This document shows, piece by piece, positions 51,910-60,754 of a DNA stretch of 64,000 bases. Location: assembly GCF_003425985.1 (NCBI RefSeq), contig NZ_CP022985.1, positions 967,501 through 1,031,500 of the forward strand. The letters are read 5' to 3'. Below the pieces are notes generated by a model that saw only the letters and a list, made by a program, of their open reading frames with translations, did no database searches and was not told where the DNA came from. The stretch's first letter is position 1. Every line of letters starts with the position of its first letter. Position numbers and translations under genes: made by a program. Source of the DNA: Mariniflexile sp. TRM1-10. GTDB lineage: Bacteria; Bacteroidota; Bacteroidia; Flavobacteriales; Flavobacteriaceae.

Positions 51910-54689
51910 AATGAACATGCTATTTTATAAACACCCGAACCTAGTTTTAAAGATGATTTTCCTTCAGCTTCATTTACCTTCACTTTTTTAAAATTTTTAC
52001 CATTCACCAAAATATTACTTTTCTTGGAAACTGGTAATTTCACAGTAGCCGTTGTATTCGCAGGAATTTCAATATTTAAAATCAATGTATCATTTTTCTT
52101 TTCCCATACTGACACAATTTTACCGTAAACCGATTGATAGCTCGCTTTTACAAAAGTCATATCGCCTACTAGTTCTGGCTGAATGAAAAAATGTTTGAAA
52201 CCCGGATTTGTTTCATCAGGAACGATTCCTGCTAAACTTCGGTAAAACCATTCTTCAATTTGGCCCATCATAAAATGGTTCCACGAATTTCCTTTTCTTG
52301 GATCCCATTGTTCTGTTAAGGTGGTCAATCCGAATTGTATCTGAAATCCGTAACCCGGTGTATCGTAATGGTTATTCATTTTATACATGACCTCATTTTC
52401 ATTGTTTCTTGCCAAAGCTTGAAACAAATAGCGGTTACCAACATCGCCGGTTGTTAGTCGGTAGCCTCTATTTTTTATATCGGCTAGTAAATTAGCCATC
52501 ACGTCTTCTTTATATTGGGGCTCTACAATATCCATAAATACAGAAACTGCGTTGCTAAACTGACTTGCTGTACCGTATTGTTTGGTTTCTTTATTGAAAA
52601 ATTCCTTATTATATGCCGTTTTAATGTTTGATGCTAAGGTTTCGTATTTAGCAATGTCTTCGGTTTTATTTAAATATCTTGCTGCTTTCGCAAACAAATG
52701 TGCGGCATAGTAATAATGACTGGTTGCCGATAGTGCAATAGGGCTGTTTTTTGAGTACCCTGCAGCATGTTCGCCATAATCGTACCAATCACCCAATCCG
52801 TAAGACAATATATAGTTTTCGGATTTAGATGTTAAGTAATCGATATAGCGTTTCATGACTTGATAATAGTTTCTAATTAAAGCATCATCACCATAATACT
52901 CATAATACATCCAAGGTAAAATAATGCCCGTTACGCCCCATTCCGGAGAATCGGTAAAATCGCCACCAAACACCACATATTCTGGAGCTATCGTAGGAAT
53001 CATGCCGTTTTCCCGTTGTGCATCCTTAATATTTTCCATGATGCTTGGGATGTAGGTTTGCAAATTATAATTATAGATCAACCCAGGCCCATTCAAATGC
53101 GCTTCTTCCAACCAACCTAATTTTTCACGATGCGGACAATCGGTCAACACCGCTTGAAAGTTACTTTTTATGGCATTGTTAATCAGTTCGTGGGCTTTGT
53201 TGAAAATATCGTTAGAACATTCAAAGGTACCAGCTTCACCTGCATCATTATAGATAAAATTTGAACTAATCTCTAATAGCGTTGGTAGCTTACTGTCTTT
53301 CGTTTCTTTATAATTAATACTATCAACTTGAATGTATTGGTAACCATAATAACTAAACTTTGGTTGCCACTCTTCAACACCTTCACCTTTCAACGTGTAT
53401 TGAAAATAATACGGTTTACCAGAGCGTCCTTGACTAATCGTACCATCTTCCTTTAAGCCTTCACCAACCCAAAGCCTTACTTTTTGTCCTTTTGCGCCTT
53501 TAACTTTTATAGTTGGAAACCCCGATAAATTTTGCGCCATATTAAATACATAAGTCCCATCCATCGGTTCTTTAACTTCTTTTACTGAATACGTTTTTTG
53601 AATCGTAATTGGTGGTGCTTGTTGCGCTTTCAAAGGTCCTTTTGGGGCTTCTTGCAACACGATTTTTTTCCATTGCCCATCATTAAAATTGGAAGTATCC
53701 CATCCTTTTTGCTCTAAAGTGGCATCATAATCTTCACCTCCAAACAAACTATTGAAGGTAATGGGGCTTTTAGAATATTTCCAACTTTCATCTGAATTTA
53801 TAACAGCTTCTGAACCATCATCATAGCTCACTTTCATTTTAAGAAACAAGGTCGGAGGTCCAAAACTCACAAAAAATTTAGAATAACGTTCCGCCAACAT
53901 ATTATACATCCCGTTCCCCAACAAAACACCTAAAACATTTTCACCTTGCTGAAATTGATTTTCAGACAATTCGTAAACATTATAATTTACCGATTTATCA
54001 TAATCTGTCCATAAAGGCGCAAACTCGCTATTCCCAATTTTTGTGCCGTTTAATGACAATTCATAATGACCTAAACCTGAAACATAAACAACCGCTTCTT
54101 TAATTTTTTTTGAAATTGAAAATGGTTTACGGAGCATAATGCTTCTGCGGGACAACGCATCGGAGGCATTGATAATGGAATCTTTTTTTGCCCTTTTGAA
54201 CGTTGCCGTGTGGTAATGTCTACCTTCTGGCAAATAGCTATCGGCTTTTGTAATGGCACCAATCCAAGTTGGATTTAATTCTGAAGTTGAAGGCGCCATT
54301 CTGAAAAAAGCGGGTTCACTAAAACTTGATTCTTGATTAGCTTCATCCCAAATTTTCACTTTCCAGAAATATTTGGTTTCATTTTTTAATGAGCGACCTA
54401 TATAATTAATTAGCTGGCTTTGGTTTGATAGCACTTTTCCGCTATCCCAAACATCCGCTTCATTATTTTGTAATTTTTCTTTTGATGAAGCCACCAAAAT
54501 TTGATATGCCTTTTGAGAAACATGTAATTTTTCAGACAGCAATTGCCAACCCAATCTTGGTTGTTTGTTTATAACAGCCAATGGATTTACTGCCATGTCG
54601 CAGGTTAAATGCGCCACCGATGTTTGTCCGTTGGAAATACATCCTAGTGGAATAAAAACAAAAAACAATATGCTTCTTAAAAGTTTCAA
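51906..54689 (-). CDS. Alpha-L-rhamnosidase GH78 (second copy)
   Basis: The 927-residue enzyme has a signal peptide (FVFIPLGCISNG; Cys18 could also make it a lipoprotein). It carries the same modular layout as the copy at 42737: Ig-like start (AYQILVASSKEKL), beta-sandwich with LSLNGTKIGNSEFAPLWTDY and LLGNGMYNM, then an (alpha/alpha)6 barrel with DCPHREKLGWLEE near residue 523, and a C-terminal beta domain. The active-site surrounding (CPHREKLGW) differs from the other copy (CPQRNERQPW), so the two probably attack different rhamnose linkages. It begins 1 base after the propeller gene stop. Confidence 0.95.
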   Translation of the reverse strand: MKLLRSILFFVFIPLGCISNGQTSVAHLTCDMAVNPLAVINKQPRLGWQLLSEKLHVSQKAYQILVASSKEKLQNNEADVWDSGKVLSNQSQLINYIGRSLKNETKYFWKVKIWDEANQESSFSEPAFFRMAPSTSELNPTWIGAITKADSYLPEGRHYHTATFKRAKKDSIINASDALSRRSIMLRKPFSISKKIKEAVVYVSGLGHYELSLNGTKIGNSEFAPLWTDYDKSVNYNVYELSENQFQQGENVLGVLLGNGMYNMLAERYSKFFVSFGPPTLFLKMKVSYDDGSEAVINSDESWKYSKSPITFNSLFGGEDYDATLEQKGWDTSNFNDGQWKKIVLQEAPKGPLKAQQAPPITIQKTYSVKEVKEPMDGTYVFNMAQNLSGFPTIKVKGAKGQKVRLWVGEGLKEDGTISQGRSGKPYYFQYTLKGEGVEEWQPKFSYYGYQYIQVDSINYKETKDSKLPTLLEISSNFIYNDAGEAGTFECSNDIFNKAHELINNAIKSNFQAVLTDCPHREKLGWLEEAHLNGPGLIYNYNLQTYIPSIMENIKDAQRENGMIPTIAPEYVVFGGDFTDSPEWGVTGIILPWMYYEYYGDDALIRNYYQVMKRYIDYLTSKSENYILSYGLGDWYDYGEHAAGYSKNSPIALSATSHYYYAAHLFAKAARYLNKTEDIAKYETLASNIKTAYNKEFFNKETKQYGTASQFSNAVSVFMDIVEPQYKEDVMANLLADIKNRGYRLTTGDVGNRYLFQALARNNENEVMYKMNNHYDTPGYGFQIQFGLTTLTEQWDPRKGNSWNHFMMGQIEEWFYRSLAGIVPDETNPGFKHFFIQPELVGDMTFVKASYQSVYGKIVSVWEKKNDTLILNIEIPANTTATVKLPVSKKSNILVNGKNFKKVKVNEAEGKSSLKLGSGVYKIACSL

Positions 54690-54690
54690 A

Positions 54691-56562
54691 CTACAGCTTT
54701 TTTGTAATTAATGATTTTATATTAAATACAGCCTCAGGAATGCTTGCGCCCGTAAAAGGCACATCATCATAATTTGGGGTATCTACGGGAGTATCTGGGT
54801 TTGGATAGTAACGTTGTTCACCTGTACGGAACATGACACGCGAGATGCCATCGGTAGGCATAAAAAATATACCTCTAGTTTCCTTATCGCCATTAACGCT
54901 AAACGTATATGAACGTGCGGCGGCATCTAAGGATATATTTATAGTATATTCTTTACCAGCTTCGTAAGGCATGATATTTCTTAGGCGATAGCCCGCTTTG
55001 TGTTTCAGATAACCATCGGAATCGAAAATAAATCTAACCGAAGGTAATCCTTGTTTATTTTGAAACTCCACTTCCATCATACCATGATCATTTTGCTCTG
55101 GTTTTACGGTAAAACTAGCTTGCATTTTTTCAGCAAACGGAATAACACGCTCTACACGAGGATAATCGAAAGGATCTTGATCGCGAAGTGTTAACCATTT
55201 TTCATTATCCTTTTTCTCTATTTTTGCCGACCCCCATGAGAGATCATACGTATTCCAAAGCTTTAATTCTTCGCCATTTGGAAGTATATTGAAAACATCG
55301 TTAACATCATCATTTACAACACTCGTAACAGGTACAGGTACCGAAGCAACCCAAATATCTTCTTTGTTCATACTGTAAGTTAACCACATGTTTCCATCAG
55401 ACGGTGTGCCGTTACCTTCTACGATACCACGCACATATTGTGGCCCGTGCGATTTATAAGCACCTCCATAACGTAACCGGGATATTTCGCCATGAACCAA
55501 TAGTAAATCGGTATAATTCAATCCATCATTACTGGTAGAGACAGCCAATGGCCAACGAAACTCCGAAGGATTATAAACCGTAGCATAACGATCATCGGAT
55601 GTTTTTTGTCCCCAAATTTTGGCATTGCTATTTACAAAACCTGGTGCTCTTAAAGCATCATATTGCCATGTTTTACCGTTATCGGTACTCATAGACGTTA
55701 AGGCATGTTTCCATAAACCAACAACACGACCGTCTGGAATATGGTAATAACTAAAGGCTTTGTATTCTTTTTTAAGCGGAATTAATGGATCGTCTCTATC
55801 GGCTTCTTCTACCCATTGCTGCATCATTAATGGAGTTGCCATTAATTCTTCACATGCTTTTTTAAAGCCTTTATCTTTGCTTTTAGTATAAAATGGATAG
55901 GCTGATTTTGAAGCATCCCACGATTTATTATAACGAATAAAGTAAATAGGACCAAAACTGCCGTCTTTATAGATTTCTCGAATTACCCGACCAATACCTT
56001 TTCCATCATTCGGGTCGTCGTGTGGTTCCATGACAATGCCATAATAGGCTAATGTGAAAAATCTATTGTCTGATGATGTAAAAAAGCCCATACGCTGGTG
56101 CATAACTGCTTTTAAGTTTTTTGCAACGGCGTCTACGCCTTCCTTAACATAACCATCTGGAATATGATACATAGGAAATACTACTTTTGGGAAACTCCAG
56201 TTTTCGCCATCTTTTGATGTTTGTAAAAACGATTGACTTGGCGGAATATGCTCGCCCACTGGGTCGCTTAAATATTGCACAAAAAAGGTATGGTTCCAAT
56301 AAGCAATATTAGGTGCATGGTTGTAGGTCCATCCAAAACCATCCGATTTTTCAGGATGCTCCCGACTGGCGCGCATTATTTGTGTAGCATGCACACCAAC
56401 AGCTGGACTTAATTGCCCATGGTGGTAATCGATATTTGATACCGTTTTTCCAATATATCTTATAGTGTCTTGCTGCGCCTGTAAAACCAAAGTTCCAAAA
56501 GCAAATAACACCTGTGTCGTACTAATTGTATGGCGTTTTATTTTTTTTAATACTCTAATCAT
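54691..56562 (-). CDS. Secreted sialidase-like beta-propeller with LamG-like C-terminal domain
   Basis: The 623-residue secreted protein has an N-terminal signal (VLQAQQ). Residues about 50-420 have propeller-type repeats: TSKDGENWSFPKVV, TSSDNRFFTLAYYG, TSMSTDNGKTWQYD, VSTSNDGLNYTDLL. The last 190 residues (about 430-600) look like a LamG/concanavalin-type beta sandwich (ASFTVKPEQNDHGMMEVEF, YTFSVNGDKETRGIFF). Propeller enzymes in pectin systems include Dha/Kdo-type hydrolases (GH33, GH143) and L-rhamnose-alpha-1,4-glucuronate enzymes (GH145); this one is unassigned. Its ATG overlaps the GH43 stop. Confidence 0.8.
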   Translation of the reverse strand: MIRVLKKIKRHTISTTQVLFAFGTLVLQAQQDTIRYIGKTVSNIDYHHGQLSPAVGVHATQIMRASREHPEKSDGFGWTYNHAPNIAYWNHTFFVQYLSDPVGEHIPPSQSFLQTSKDGENWSFPKVVFPMYHIPDGYVKEGVDAVAKNLKAVMHQRMGFFTSSDNRFFTLAYYGIVMEPHDDPNDGKGIGRVIREIYKDGSFGPIYFIRYNKSWDASKSAYPFYTKSKDKGFKKACEELMATPLMMQQWVEEADRDDPLIPLKKEYKAFSYYHIPDGRVVGLWKHALTSMSTDNGKTWQYDALRAPGFVNSNAKIWGQKTSDDRYATVYNPSEFRWPLAVSTSNDGLNYTDLLLVHGEISRLRYGGAYKSHGPQYVRGIVEGNGTPSDGNMWLTYSMNKEDIWVASVPVPVTSVVNDDVNDVFNILPNGEELKLWNTYDLSWGSAKIEKKDNEKWLTLRDQDPFDYPRVERVIPFAEKMQASFTVKPEQNDHGMMEVEFQNKQGLPSVRFIFDSDGYLKHKAGYRLRNIMPYEAGKEYTINISLDAAARSYTFSVNGDKETRGIFFMPTDGISRVMFRTGEQRYYPNPDTPVDTPNYDDVPFTGASIPEAVFNIKSLITKKL

Positions 56563-57479
56563 TTCTCTTTACTTTTCTCTATTAAACCTTTTAAAATACG
56601 TTTTGAAATGGTCGTAATGGTACCATGCTTATGCCCTTCTGGGAGTTTTATTTTGGCAGATAGATCCTCAAATGTTTTAAAGTCTTGAGTCCGTACGGCT
56701 TTATAATTTTTCTCTCCGTAATTATCGTAATAAATCATGTATTTCCCATCCTGCTGTAACACGGTGGGGCCTTCGGATAAAAACCCCGTGTATGGCTCTG
56801 AAATATTTTCAAAAGGTCCTAAAGGCGACTTCCCAAAGGCTACTTTTAGATTTCTATTTGGTCTTGTATTGTCTTTTATAATTAAAGCATAATCATCTTT
56901 TCCGCGCTTTACAATCACACAATCAATCACGCTAAATCCTGGGTCTAAAAATAATTTAGTATCTGAAAAGGTTTTAAAATCTTTCGTCGTTACATAATAC
57001 ATGCGGTGGTTGTTGTTTTCATCCTCAATACCTTTTTCAAAACGAAATGGGATTGTTGATGCCCAAATAATGATGTATCGGTCTTCATCTTCATCATAAA
57101 AGATTTCGGGTGCCCAAACATTAACCACATCGGGTTCATGTGCCATAACTGGAATGTATTGCTGTTCGCTCCAGTTTATCAAATCTTTTGAACTGGCATA
57201 GCCAAAACCATTACCACCTTTCCAATCGGTTGTCCAAACCATGTGGTAAGTCTTGTCTTTTCCTTTTACAATGGATGGATCGCGCATAATTTTACTAGCG
57301 CCTGTTTCTGGTTTTAAATAAGGCCCTTTTAAATCCTCCCAATGATAACCGTCTTCGCTATATGCCAAATACAACCCTTCGGTTGCTGGCTCTCTAAAAG
57401 ACGTAAAAAGGTAAACCTCTTTTATTGAAGCACAATTAAACAAACTAACCAAAAGAATTAATACCAGTATTTTTTTCAT
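56559..57479 (-). CDS. GH43-like five-bladed propeller glycosidase lipoprotein
   Basis: The 306-residue protein has a lipoprotein signal ending at Cys16 (SLFNC). The acidic triad of GH43 can be placed: Asp67 in MRDPSIV, Asp186 in VIDCVIV and Glu236 in LSEGPTVL, with WAPEIFYDE at 122-130. Typical activities are alpha-L-arabinofuranosidase, beta-xylosidase and beta-galactosidase. Released arabinose would enter the ara pathway. It is short compared with many GH43 proteins because it lacks the extra beta-sandwich. It heads the lower half of the cluster, behind a heptamer-repeat leader. Confidence 0.88.
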   Translation of the reverse strand: MKKILVLILLVSLFNCASIKEVYLFTSFREPATEGLYLAYSEDGYHWEDLKGPYLKPETGASKIMRDPSIVKGKDKTYHMVWTTDWKGGNGFGYASSKDLINWSEQQYIPVMAHEPDVVNVWAPEIFYDEDEDRYIIIWASTIPFRFEKGIEDENNNHRMYYVTTKDFKTFSDTKLFLDPGFSVIDCVIVKRGKDDYALIIKDNTRPNRNLKVAFGKSPLGPFENISEPYTGFLSEGPTVLQQDGKYMIYYDNYGEKNYKAVRTQDFKTFEDLSAKIKLPEGHKHGTITTISKRILKGLIEKSKEK

Positions 57480-57652
57480 ATGTTTATATTAAAGTTGAAA
57501 AGACTCAAAGTTCCAAAGACTCAAAGTTTCAAAGATTCATCACCCACAACTTACAACTCATCACTCACAACTCATAACTCATAACTCACAACTCATAACT
57601 CATAACTCATAACTCATAACTCCTAACTCATAACTCATAACCCGAATGTTTT
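57480..57652 (-). repeat. Low-complexity leader with heptanucleotide tandem repeat upstream of GH43
   Basis: About 57555-57641 carries a dozen copies of the 7-base unit AACTCAT (with a few one-base variants) on the plus strand, i.e. TGAGTTA units on the coding strand. The half nearest the gene reads AACTTTGAGTCTTTGGAACT-like. The array lies outside any reading frame, between the GH28 stop and the GH43 start. Confidence 0.8.
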
Positions 57653-59230
57653 TTATTCTATATTAATCGGGTATTTCAAATCATTCCCTTTTTTCAATAC
57701 CGTTTCTACGTTTTCAAAAACGTTATTCTTTAAATAAATAGCTTGTGTTTCTGTACCATTTGCCTCCAAAAACACTTGGGTTTTATACATAGGGAAATTG
57801 TTATTTATCATGGCATTCGAAACGTTATCTAATTTTATGATGGGTGTATCTTTTATAGGTGTTTGGGTCGAAACATTATCTAAAATGATGTTTTTGACAT
57901 TCTCAATTTTGAAAGAAGCCCCAAGCGTTGTGTTTACTTTTACATCGTGAAACTCCACATCGGTAGCCGTGTGAATTGAGAACCCTTCTTTAGCATCCAT
58001 ATTTATGTTTGAAAATGATAAATTATGGACTGGCATTTCTGGAATTCCTATAACACGCCCCGCCGTATTTACATTAGTTCCTGTAACATTGCTGATATGA
58101 ATATTTCTAAAAATAGGTGTTCTTTCCGAAACAGGCTCTTCAACAGTGTTTTTATCGTAAAACAGGTTCAGCATAAAGGCTTCCTGTTTGATGTTATTCA
58201 TCACAATATTAGACACACGAATCTCTTCAACCACACCACCTCTACCACGAGCTGCTTTTAATCGGATGCCTCTATCGGTACCGTCGAACACGCAATTGGC
58301 AATAGTGATTTTTTTGATACCTCCAGACATCTCGCTGCCTATAACGACGCCACCATGACCACTTAACATGGTACAATTGGTAATGGTTACATTTTCGGTA
58401 GGTGTTGCCCATTTTCTACCATCGGCATCACGACCTGATTTTATGGTAATACAATCATCACCCACACTAATATGGCAGTTCGAAATGTGCACATTTTTAC
58501 ATGAGGTTGGATTGATACCATCCGTATTTGGTGAATACGGATTAAATATGGTAACGCCATCAATAGTGACATTATCGCAAAACGCAGGATTAATAGTCCA
58601 AAACGGTGAGTTTTGAATAGTGACACCTTCTATTCTAACGTTTTTACAATTAAATGCTTGAAATAATGGCGGGCGATGAAACAAATAACTTCTGGTTCTA
58701 GCATAATAAGGAGCTGTTTCTAAATCGGCATTGGCTTCTTGCGTCATTTTTTGATACTTGGTAAGTTCCAATTTCTCTTTAGAAGATTCAATACGCCAAA
58801 TTTCCTTCCACCACGCTTCCCCTTGTCCGTCGATAGTTCCACGACCTGTTATGGTAACATTTTCAACATCTTTGGCATACAGTAATGGCGAAAAACTTTT
58901 CATAACCGTACCTTCCCAACGCAATTGCACAAAAGGTAAATAATGGTCAAAATTGGTTGAAAACTTCAAAACCGAACCCGCATCCAAATGCAATGTTATG
59001 TTGTTTTTAAGTCTTAAGGCACCTGTTAAATAGTGGCCCGCAGGAAAATAAATAGTGCCTCCGCCATTTTTTTCGGCTTTATCAATGGCTTTTTGAATGG
59101 CTTCAGTACACAGAACGCCTTTATTATTTCCACCTTCTTTTAAAATATTCAACCACCCATTTGCTGCCGAACTTACAGAAACAAACGCAGTTAAAACACT
59201 TATACAAATAACTAAAAACAGCTTTTTCAT
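57653..59230 (-). CDS. GH28 polygalacturonase-like pectin hydrolase
   Basis: The 525-residue secreted right-handed beta-helix protein has a cleavable signal (about 1-22) and the four GH28 motifs in order: NTDG (235-238), GDD (257-259), GHGG (291-294) and RLK (323-325). These supply the catalytic aspartates, His and substrate-binding Arg/Lys. GH28 enzymes cut alpha-1,4-galacturonate backbones, usually exo in Bacteroidota. It is the clearest evidence that the cluster acts on pectin. It starts 14 bases downstream of the apiosidase-like gene stop. Confidence 0.94.
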   Translation of the reverse strand: MKKLFLVICISVLTAFVSVSSAANGWLNILKEGGNNKGVLCTEAIQKAIDKAEKNGGGTIYFPAGHYLTGALRLKNNITLHLDAGSVLKFSTNFDHYLPFVQLRWEGTVMKSFSPLLYAKDVENVTITGRGTIDGQGEAWWKEIWRIESSKEKLELTKYQKMTQEANADLETAPYYARTRSYLFHRPPLFQAFNCKNVRIEGVTIQNSPFWTINPAFCDNVTIDGVTIFNPYSPNTDGINPTSCKNVHISNCHISVGDDCITIKSGRDADGRKWATPTENVTITNCTMLSGHGGVVIGSEMSGGIKKITIANCVFDGTDRGIRLKAARGRGGVVEEIRVSNIVMNNIKQEAFMLNLFYDKNTVEEPVSERTPIFRNIHISNVTGTNVNTAGRVIGIPEMPVHNLSFSNINMDAKEGFSIHTATDVEFHDVKVNTTLGASFKIENVKNIILDNVSTQTPIKDTPIIKLDNVSNAMINNNFPMYKTQVFLEANGTETQAIYLKNNVFENVETVLKKGNDLKYPINIE

Positions 59231-59244
59231 TATCTAAATTCTAT

Positions 59245-60669
59245 TTATTTTGAAGTTAAAATTAGCACCCAATCGTTTCCATCAACTTGTTCTCCTGATG
59301 GATCAAAATCCTGAACACCTTCATTTTTAAAAGTTCCTATTTTGGTAATTTCACCATTTTTAGGATTGTACCACGAAGCTTCAACGTCATTTCCTTTAAT
59401 TTTACCCATATTTACAGATATGGTTTTTCCGTTATAAGTGTAAAACAGTGCATAGTCTTCACCTCTGGTTGCTGCTATATAATCGTATTTTTCACCTTGA
59501 TTAGCGACTAAACTTGCATCTGGAATGCGATTAAAATAATCGTATTTCAACATTAAGTCTTTCACATAGACCATTTGTTTAGCACCAGGATCATTTAATG
59601 CCTCTAACCAATATGTTTTGCTTCCGTAGGCTTCTGGCTTTGTATGGTTTTCGTGCATTTGCATGACGTGATTATTACCATAGGTAAAACCCGCTCCACC
59701 TGCAAAAACAGACCAATAGGCGTAACGGCGTAAATCGTTATCGTTCCATAAAGGTTGCAAGGTATCGTGCAAACCTTGGGGGATACCTTCGTACGATGGT
59801 TCGCCATCTAACGTTGGTTTTGTGGGTTTTAGATTGAAATCGACTTGAACAAATTTGTAATTGTCTTGTCCATAAGCGCGTTCGGTATCATCTTGATCAT
59901 AACGACGGTGGCCTGATTGAAACATGTTAAAATCTAACCAATTTTCATTATGAAAATCATCGGAAGAATCGGTGCGTCCACGCGGATGGAAAGTTATTAA
60001 TCGTTCAGGATTTTCAGCATGCAAAATTTCACCAATGGCATTCCATGTTTCGGTATTTTCATTTCCAAAAGTATCGCCTCCATTTAACCAAACGATATTT
60101 TTTCTGTCTTTATAACGTTCGGCTAAAAAAATTGCATAGGTTTTAGCCTGCTCTAAAGTTACTTTACCCTCGCTAATTGGCGACCCCCAAATAGGTACCA
60201 TACCTAAGTACAATCCTTTTTCTTCGGCAACATCTAAAGCGTAATCTACATGATCCCAGAAATCGTAAGCTTCAGCATCATTAAAATCGGCGCCTTCGAT
60301 TACTAAAGGCTTAGACAAATCTTTGTTTACCACTGCCGAATCACCATAAACATTGGCAACTTCCAAAGAATGCATCGTCATAATTTGAATAACATTATAA
60401 CCTTTTTGTTTCCTGTCTTCAAAATAGGCATCAATTTCATCTCTATTTAACTTATTAAAAGCCAACCAACCCGTATCTCCCAGCCAAAAAAATGGTTTTC
60501 CATCTTCTGTTTGAAAGTAATGTCCGTTAGCAGAAACTTGTAATTGCTGTATACCTACTGTTTCTGGCTGAATTTCTACCTGTTCTTTTTTGGTTTCTTT
60601 ACAAGAAACTATTAACGCCACTAAACTAGCCGCTATAAAAATTTTAAAGGGTTTTATCTTTTTAGTCAT
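59245..60669 (-). CDS. GH140-like apiosidase lipoprotein (DUF4038 barrel)
   Basis: Start 60669 (MTKKIKPF) gives a 474-residue lipoprotein with Cys in ALIVSC; an ATG at 60738 adds an implausible hydrophilic extension. The barrel starts DGKPFFWLGDTGWLAFNKL and has YNVIQIMTMHS, PIWGSP and AERYKDRKNIVWLNGGDT. Candidate catalytic acids are Asp199 in NGGDTFG and Glu290 in LDGEPSYEG (numbering from 60669), with the spacing expected of GH140 endo-apiosidase, which cuts the apiose link that joins RG-II side chains A and B to the backbone. A C-terminal beta domain (collagen-binding-like) follows. This is the most substrate-specific gene in the cluster. Confidence 0.88.
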   Translation of the reverse strand: MTKKIKPFKIFIAASLVALIVSCKETKKEQVEIQPETVGIQQLQVSANGHYFQTEDGKPFFWLGDTGWLAFNKLNRDEIDAYFEDRKQKGYNVIQIMTMHSLEVANVYGDSAVVNKDLSKPLVIEGADFNDAEAYDFWDHVDYALDVAEEKGLYLGMVPIWGSPISEGKVTLEQAKTYAIFLAERYKDRKNIVWLNGGDTFGNENTETWNAIGEILHAENPERLITFHPRGRTDSSDDFHNENWLDFNMFQSGHRRYDQDDTERAYGQDNYKFVQVDFNLKPTKPTLDGEPSYEGIPQGLHDTLQPLWNDNDLRRYAYWSVFAGGAGFTYGNNHVMQMHENHTKPEAYGSKTYWLEALNDPGAKQMVYVKDLMLKYDYFNRIPDASLVANQGEKYDYIAATRGEDYALFYTYNGKTISVNMGKIKGNDVEASWYNPKNGEITKIGTFKNEGVQDFDPSGEQVDGNDWVLILTSK

Positions 60670-60754
60670 TAGTTGGTGATTATTTATTAACTGTTTTTTT
60701 TTAAATGTATACTTATATATAAGTGTGTATAATGCCAATTGGGTGACAGAAAAC

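Noticed and set aside
57555..57641. Possible CRISPR-like array
   Set aside because: Units are 7 bases, directly adjacent and without unique spacers; no cas gene is nearby.
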